In this document: piece after piece, positions 61,701 to 64,000 of the stretch
Numbering within the stretch: the first letter of the stretch is position 1
Layout: each line of letters starts with the position of its first letter
Origin: Maea johnstoni
Lineage: Eukaryota > Annelida > Polychaeta > Spionida > Magelonidae
Direction of reading: 5' to 3'
Length of the DNA: 64,000 bases
Assembly (NCBI GenBank): GCA_963942565.1
Contig: OZ012689.1
Location: forward strand, 20,585,160 to 20,649,159
Position numbers and translations under genes: made by a program
The notes under the pieces: generated by a model
What the model was told of the DNA's origin: nothing
What the model saw: only the letters and a program-made list of their open reading frames with translations
Databases searched by the model: none

Positions 61701-63037
61701 TTTACTTCATCAATAAAGGAATCAAATTTCCTTAAGTTGTGTTTTGCCCTTTTTTGTGAGCAACAATGCCAATGGCTGATGCTCTATGAATCTTAAGGAT
61801 ACAATAATACAGTTTGCCACCTTCCTCAATATTACACTAGAATTTTAATTGACCCTCTTGAGGTACTTTGCGAGTCATTTTAAATGAAGATTCTGTGCAT
61901 GTTTTCCTCTCTTGATATTTTGCAGTGAGATAAGAAAACGAGTTATTTTTTAGATTCTGTTCCAAAATTGAATTCCAGCTGATTGTTGTCATTTGAACTC
62001 ATTTCCCGCTATTTTAACTCATTGTATTCTTGTCTTTTGTGGATTGAATGGTCAGGAAAAAAATACATATCTACATAAAGACAAAACTAAACATTCCCTA
62101 GACCAATTTCCGCACAGACCAAAATCAGCACAGGCCAATTTACTATAGACCATTATAGCATATACCAACTTAACTGACATACAGGTTGTATACTAAAAAT
62201 TATGTCTTTCATACCAATTCTATCATCTTTCAGGGTAAAAAGAATGAGAAGAAGTGCCAGACTAGTGCGGTGCCTAAGAAGACTCAGGCGACCCAAAGTG
62301 TCGCATCCCACCAGGTTCACACGGAGGCGCCCTCTGGTGTCTGGGTCAGCCAACCAGGTGGCGCCACCGTCCGCCTTACGCCCTCCGCTCAGTCTGCCAG
62401 CAAGCCCTCCTTCAAGGAGGAGTCTCTCTACAACTGGCTCTGCGGGGCCAGGCTGTTTCCTAGGAGTACCGACGACTCCTCTACCTCCGCTTCGTCATCC
62501 GAGGATAGGGCTGCCTTTACTACGACCTCTGACCCCCAGACGCCCAAGACACCCAGCAGTGAGCGAACGTGTCAGGGCGCCATAGATAGCTGGCTCGATG
62601 ATTGCGACGAACCTTGCAGCAAGAGAACCAAAACCGCCTCCAAGGCCAAGAAACCACGAAAGTTCTACTGCAAGGTGTTCGACAAGGAAACAGGGAAGTG
62701 GGTGCGGGAGTACATCCCGAAACGCTCATCCAGCGCGAAATCTCCGAAGACGCCTGTTGCGTCGGAGAGCTTCGAGGCCAAACTGAAACTCGCCATGGCC
62801 ACCCAGGCCACCACCAACATGGCCAAGATGGCCGTCCTGAACAACATGGCTGCCTGTGGGAAGGTCGAACCTGCCACTGACGATGCCCCATCAAGCTGTG
62901 CTCCCTCTCCCGCGATTGCTGAGAAGGGCAATCAGAAGGAGGTGATGCCCAAAACCTGCCCCTACTGCAACGTGGCCTTCCCACCCAAGCTGGAACTCAA
63001 GCACTTCCACAAGCACATGGATATCCATCGAGCCTAA
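47076..63037 (+). CDS. SKICH / coiled-coil / UBZ protein of the TAX1BP1-CALCOCO family (11 coding exons)
   Basis: Exons: 47076-47227, 48068-48209, 54448-54652, 55640-55875, 56293-56379, 56821-57159, 58226-58486, 59119-59239, 60493-60701, 61172-61396, 62234-63037 (926 aa, all joins in frame). The first coding exon starts at about 47024 after an acceptor, so an untranslated exon lies upstream; the ATG has a strong context. Residues about 12-125 are a SKICH domain (SHDWVGIFHSNWENSSQYWTY, SYQFLYVAHDQEVIGVSRKF). Then come a linker, a Cys motif (C341, C346, C349), charged coiled coils (about 350-660), a Ser/Pro-rich region, and a C-terminal UBZ1 finger C901-x2-C904-x15-H920-x3-H924 spaced as in TAX1BP1. 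Relatives (TAX1BP1, NDP52, CALCOCO1) link ubiquitin or ER cargo to Atg8 proteins or act as coactivators. Candidate Atg8-binding motifs are noted in findings. Which vertebrate paralogue it is closest to is not decidable by eye. Confidence 0.93.
47266..47625 (+). mobile_element. TA-flanked MITE interrupted by a second MITE
   Basis: The ends CTGTATACAGC and GCATACAG are inverted and flanked by TA. The body matches 46745-46945. At 47426-47595 a Tc1/mariner-like MITE splits it within GCTATCATGG. It begins about 40 bases after the first coding exon of the receptor gene. Confidence 0.65.
47426..47595. mobile_element. Intact 170 bp Tc1/mariner-like MITE (CAGGTGAAC ends)
   Basis: The ends CAGGTGAACTTG and TGTTCACCTG are inverted and flanked by TA (47424-47425, 47596-47597). 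The interior repeats CATATGACGGA in both orientations. It is the uninterrupted counterpart of 658-1161. Confidence 0.85.
48235..48473. mobile_element. MITE with CCGTAAATTCTC ends, TA-flanked
   Basis: CCGTAAATTCTCGAAAATTT at the left pairs imperfectly with AATTACTGAGAATTTATTG at the right, with TA outside each end. It starts 25 bases after the donor of the second coding exon of the receptor gene. Confidence 0.6.
48612..49449. mobile_element. 838 bp hAT-like non-autonomous element with internal hairpins
   Basis: An exact 8 bp duplication TGCTTAAG lies at 48604-48611 and 49450-49457. The ends are TAGTGTTGTAACGATC and GATTCCCATCACTA. The ends carry many ATCGATTAATCG-type motifs. Three long hairpins follow one another in the right half: about 49014-49112, 49160-49242 and 49301-49355. 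The last two share the loop-side sequence ACACCAG-AACTGTACAGT-CTGGTGTT with small differences. No transposase. Confidence 0.85.
49990..50161. mobile_element. Left part of a hAT-like element split by the 50162-53930 insertion
   Basis: AGGGGTGTCCAAATGTGACA and the following 150 bases align with the reverse complement of 24927-24780. The alignment resumes at 53934 (ATTAATTTAGGTCTTTACTA) and fades near 54000. Confidence 0.6.
50580..51110. repeat. Two tandem units of about 289 bp inside the PIF-like element
   Basis: TTAGTCCGAAGGATTTTTTT occurs at about 50608 and 50897. Units beginning near 50580 and 50869 align through GGGGGTGTT.CGAG.TACTTTT, GGGTACGTTTT and the AATAGG segment. Confidence 0.8.
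51410..52165 (-). mobile_element. 5'-truncated LINE (reverse transcriptase tail and 3' UTR)
   Basis: Read on the - strand, ETVCEQCDDFILEDAKHNIL then QCSSTYEIRREMFSEI is the C-terminal zinc knuckle (C-x2-C...H-x3-C) of a LINE ORF2. The ORF closes at about 51848, followed by about 430 bases of 3' UTR with AATAAA near 51425. It inserted into the PIF-like element. Confidence 0.65.
52182..52695. repeat. G/C-homopolymer repeat, inverted relative of 53444-53590
   Basis: The segment 52540-52690 (GTACCC...CGCGGACATGCGGAGGTC ... CTGTACCTGAGTGCCCCCC) is the reverse complement of 53444-53590, with a C/G run at the same place. The outer ends carry GACTCACG and CGGGGACTCACG. It is probably a MITE family with G-rich ends. 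Confidence 0.55.
53444..53590. repeat. G-homopolymer repeat, partial copy of the 52182-52695 family
   Basis: CCCGGG then about 22 G, GCACTCAGGTACAGAGG, CGTATTTCGCGGAAGAAGGG, CCTCCGCATGTC and GGGTACTTTT. Confidence 0.6.
54199..54395. mobile_element. TTAA-type MITE, family of 34165-34365
   Basis: 197 bp with perfect TTAA duplication (54195-54198, 54396-54399), CCCTTTTGCTGCTG start and GAAAGGG end. It ends about 50 bases before exon 3 of the receptor gene. Confidence 0.8.
54807..55266. mobile_element. 460 bp hAT-like element with exact 8 bp duplication
   Basis: CTGTGAAG flanks both sides (54799-54806, 55267-55274). The ends TAGAGCTGCACTCAC and GTGAGTGCAGCTCTA are perfect 15-base inverted repeats. 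The subterminal regions are rich in CGAGCTC/GAGCTCATGAGCTC palindromes. No transposase. It lies in intron 3 of the receptor gene. Confidence 0.9.
57191..57398. mobile_element. TTAA-type MITE, older copy of the 34165-34365 family
   Basis: It shares TATGCTGGTTGTGGCTAATT, AATAATGCAAAAAA, GAATACCAACATGACAGGGT and TTGGAAGGG. The flanks are degraded (TATAA / TTTA). It starts about 30 bases after exon 6 of the receptor gene. Confidence 0.65.
57887..58109. mobile_element. TTAA-type MITE, second family (CCCATTCATGC ends)
   Basis: 223 bp with TTAA at 57883-57886 and 58110-58113. The ends CCCATTCATGCTTG and CTAGGCATGAATGGG are inverted. Non-coding. Confidence 0.75.
58634..58755. repeat. (GTA)n microsatellite
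   Basis: About 30 GTA/TAG triplets with two ACTAG interruptions, in the intron after exon 7 of the receptor gene. Confidence 0.95.
59300..59642. mobile_element. MITE with CAGGGCTC ends, GGNCCAGTAAA subfamily, 5 bp duplication
   Basis: The ends CAGGGCTCGACGCTAA and TTAGCGTTGAGGCCTG are inverted. GGGTG flanks both sides (59295-59299, 59643-59647). The interior carries at least seven GGGCCAGT/GGACCAGT/ACTGGTCC motifs. It aligns with 30431-30735. It lies 60 bases after exon 8 of the receptor gene. Confidence 0.75.
60812..60950 (+). mobile_element. SINE copy (tRNA-derived head)
   Basis: GGGGCTGCCCCAGTGGCTAAGTGGTC carries a near-perfect A box (TGGCTAAGTGG). CACCACTGC and the tail AAAAAGTGACAATAA are shared with 22913-23125 and 33479-33640. 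The B-box part has diverged. It follows exon 9 of the receptor gene by 110 bases. Confidence 0.6.
61007..61230 (+). pseudogene. 112 bp tandem duplication spanning the exon 10 acceptor
   Basis: Unit 61007-61118 and unit 61119-61230 are nearly identical. Each has TTAACATTATATTTGTAACA, the acceptor TCTCTGTGGTAG, and the first 58 bases of exon 10 (ACSKRCSVLE-ENARLKELL). The first partial exon (61061-61118) has no donor and, if used, reads on to NIIFVTH and a stop. The working exon must therefore use the second acceptor at 61171. Confidence 0.9.
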
Positions 63038-63160
63038 AAACAACCATTAAGTCAATTTGAATTCAAAACGACAGTTTTTGGTATTGCAGAATTTTTATGC
63101 ATGATAATTGAAATAGCACTCCTGATTCCTGAAAAATAAATCTTTCGTTTATTTCAAAAC
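63038..63160 (+). promoter_or_regulatory. Short 3' UTR and polyadenylation signal of the receptor gene
   Basis: AATAAA at 63135-63140 is the first signal after the stop codon, about 100 bases downstream. Longer forms cannot be excluded. Confidence 0.5.
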
Positions 63161-63642
63161 CAAAACTTCTAAATCTGTAAAAATAGTACATAAAGCTTTG
63201 GTCAATAATTATGATTTGAAAACAAATCCTATCTCACAAATACTTTAGGAGTACTTTGACTATTACATCCTTGGTTTAACTGCTTTTGTAGTACAACAAA
63301 CCATATATTCAGAAATCATGTTCCCATCTGTCTACTCAATGCTTTCCATGTGAATGGTCAAGTGCCTTGTGCATTGTTTTACCATTTTTGGGTCTAAATG
63401 TTTTGGTCCAGACCAGACCTTCAGCCGGTCTGAAGAGTATAGAAGGAAATGGAGGATTTTACACGTCTTCCCTCCACTATTTTATCTTGTGATAAATCAT
63501 TTATTTTGTTGCTTTAGGAAGGATAGTTATACTTCAAGTACAAAGTATTTACATTTTAACTTGCTTATTATGCAATTTTATGAATGAAACCGTATTTGTT
63601 GTGTACTATTCCTTTTATTGTTATTTTTCATCTGCTATCAGA
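63161..63642. other. Downstream stretch, nothing recognised
   Basis: AT-rich; either longer 3' UTR or intergenic. Confidence 0.4.
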
Positions 63643-63915
63643 TCTTAGCTGGCCTAAGAAAACAGTTGATACGACTATAAGATTATAAGTAGACAATATG
63701 GTCCTCAAGTATCTACTGTCACCAGTTATATTTTCAATATCCTTTTGTTTTAGTGAATTGTTTATGATTCTTAGCTGGCCTAAGAAAACATTTGATATGA
63801 TTATTATAAGACAATAGATGATATAATCCTAAAGTACCTACTGTTATGGGTTATATTTTCAATATCCTTTAGTTTAGTAAATAAAATTATGATTCTTAGC
63901 TGGACTAAGAATGAC
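63643..63915. repeat. Tandem repeat, about 126 bp unit, a little over two copies
   Basis: TCTTAGCTGG.CTAAGAA starts at 63643, 63769 and 63894. Units share AGTA.CTACTGT and TTATATTTTCAATATCCTTT. The head of each unit is itself a small palindrome (CTTAG-CTGGC-CTAAG). Confidence 0.8.
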
Positions 63916-64000
63916 ATAAATATCATAGGTTTTTTGTTACATATATCGGATACTAAACCATATATTACTAGCGTATACATGTATGAAGTTGTTCATCTTT

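Noticed and set aside
62520-62984. 154 aa - strand ORF over the last exon of the receptor gene
   Set aside because: It is a shadow of the coding strand, which has splice sites, frame continuity and a UBZ finger.

Overview
The window is nuclear DNA of an intron-rich invertebrate animal. It is AT-rich, has introns of 0.1-6 kb and GT-AG splice sites, and is packed with small transposons. The three host genes have single, vertebrate-like orthologues with conserved exon phases. This fits an invertebrate deuterostome (echinoderm, hemichordate or similar), but that placement is inference, not shown by the sequence.

Three complete host genes lie on the + strand. (1) Cyclin T (2649-14911, 10 coding exons, about 725 aa) is the regulatory subunit of the elongation kinase P-TEFb and has a probable 3.2 kb 3' UTR. 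(2) Xylulokinase XYLB (20501-34471, 18 coding exons, about 534 aa) is an FGGY-family sugar kinase. (3) A SKICH / coiled-coil / UBZ zinc-finger protein of the TAX1BP1-CALCOCO-NDP52 autophagy receptor family (47076-63037, 11 coding exons, about 926 aa). All exon joins given keep frame and match the family. The genes act in unrelated processes and do not form an operon-like unit.

The gap between XYLB and the autophagy-receptor gene (34.5-47 kb) is an accessory island. It holds a 1.67 kb TTAA-flanked DNA transposon carrying inward-facing exons for a P2X7-C-terminus-like zinc protein and a THAP protein (36338-38006). It also holds a nearly whole LINE on the - strand (about 39.3-44.3 kb) whose ORF1 is split by a small DNA transposon, and a second LINE tail (44885-45271).

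Introns and flanks hold many non-autonomous elements whose ends and target duplications can be read directly. They include hAT-like elements with 8 bp duplications, Tc1/mariner-like MITEs with TA, TTAA-type MITEs, a 3.77 kb PIF/Harbinger-like element in a CACTTAGTG target, an unnamed MITE group with 5 bp duplications, and tRNA-derived SINEs. Several are nested. XYLB also carries decayed tandem copies of its own exon edges, and the receptor gene carries a fresh 112 bp duplication across an acceptor site. No RNA genes, CRISPR arrays or prokaryotic features were seen.
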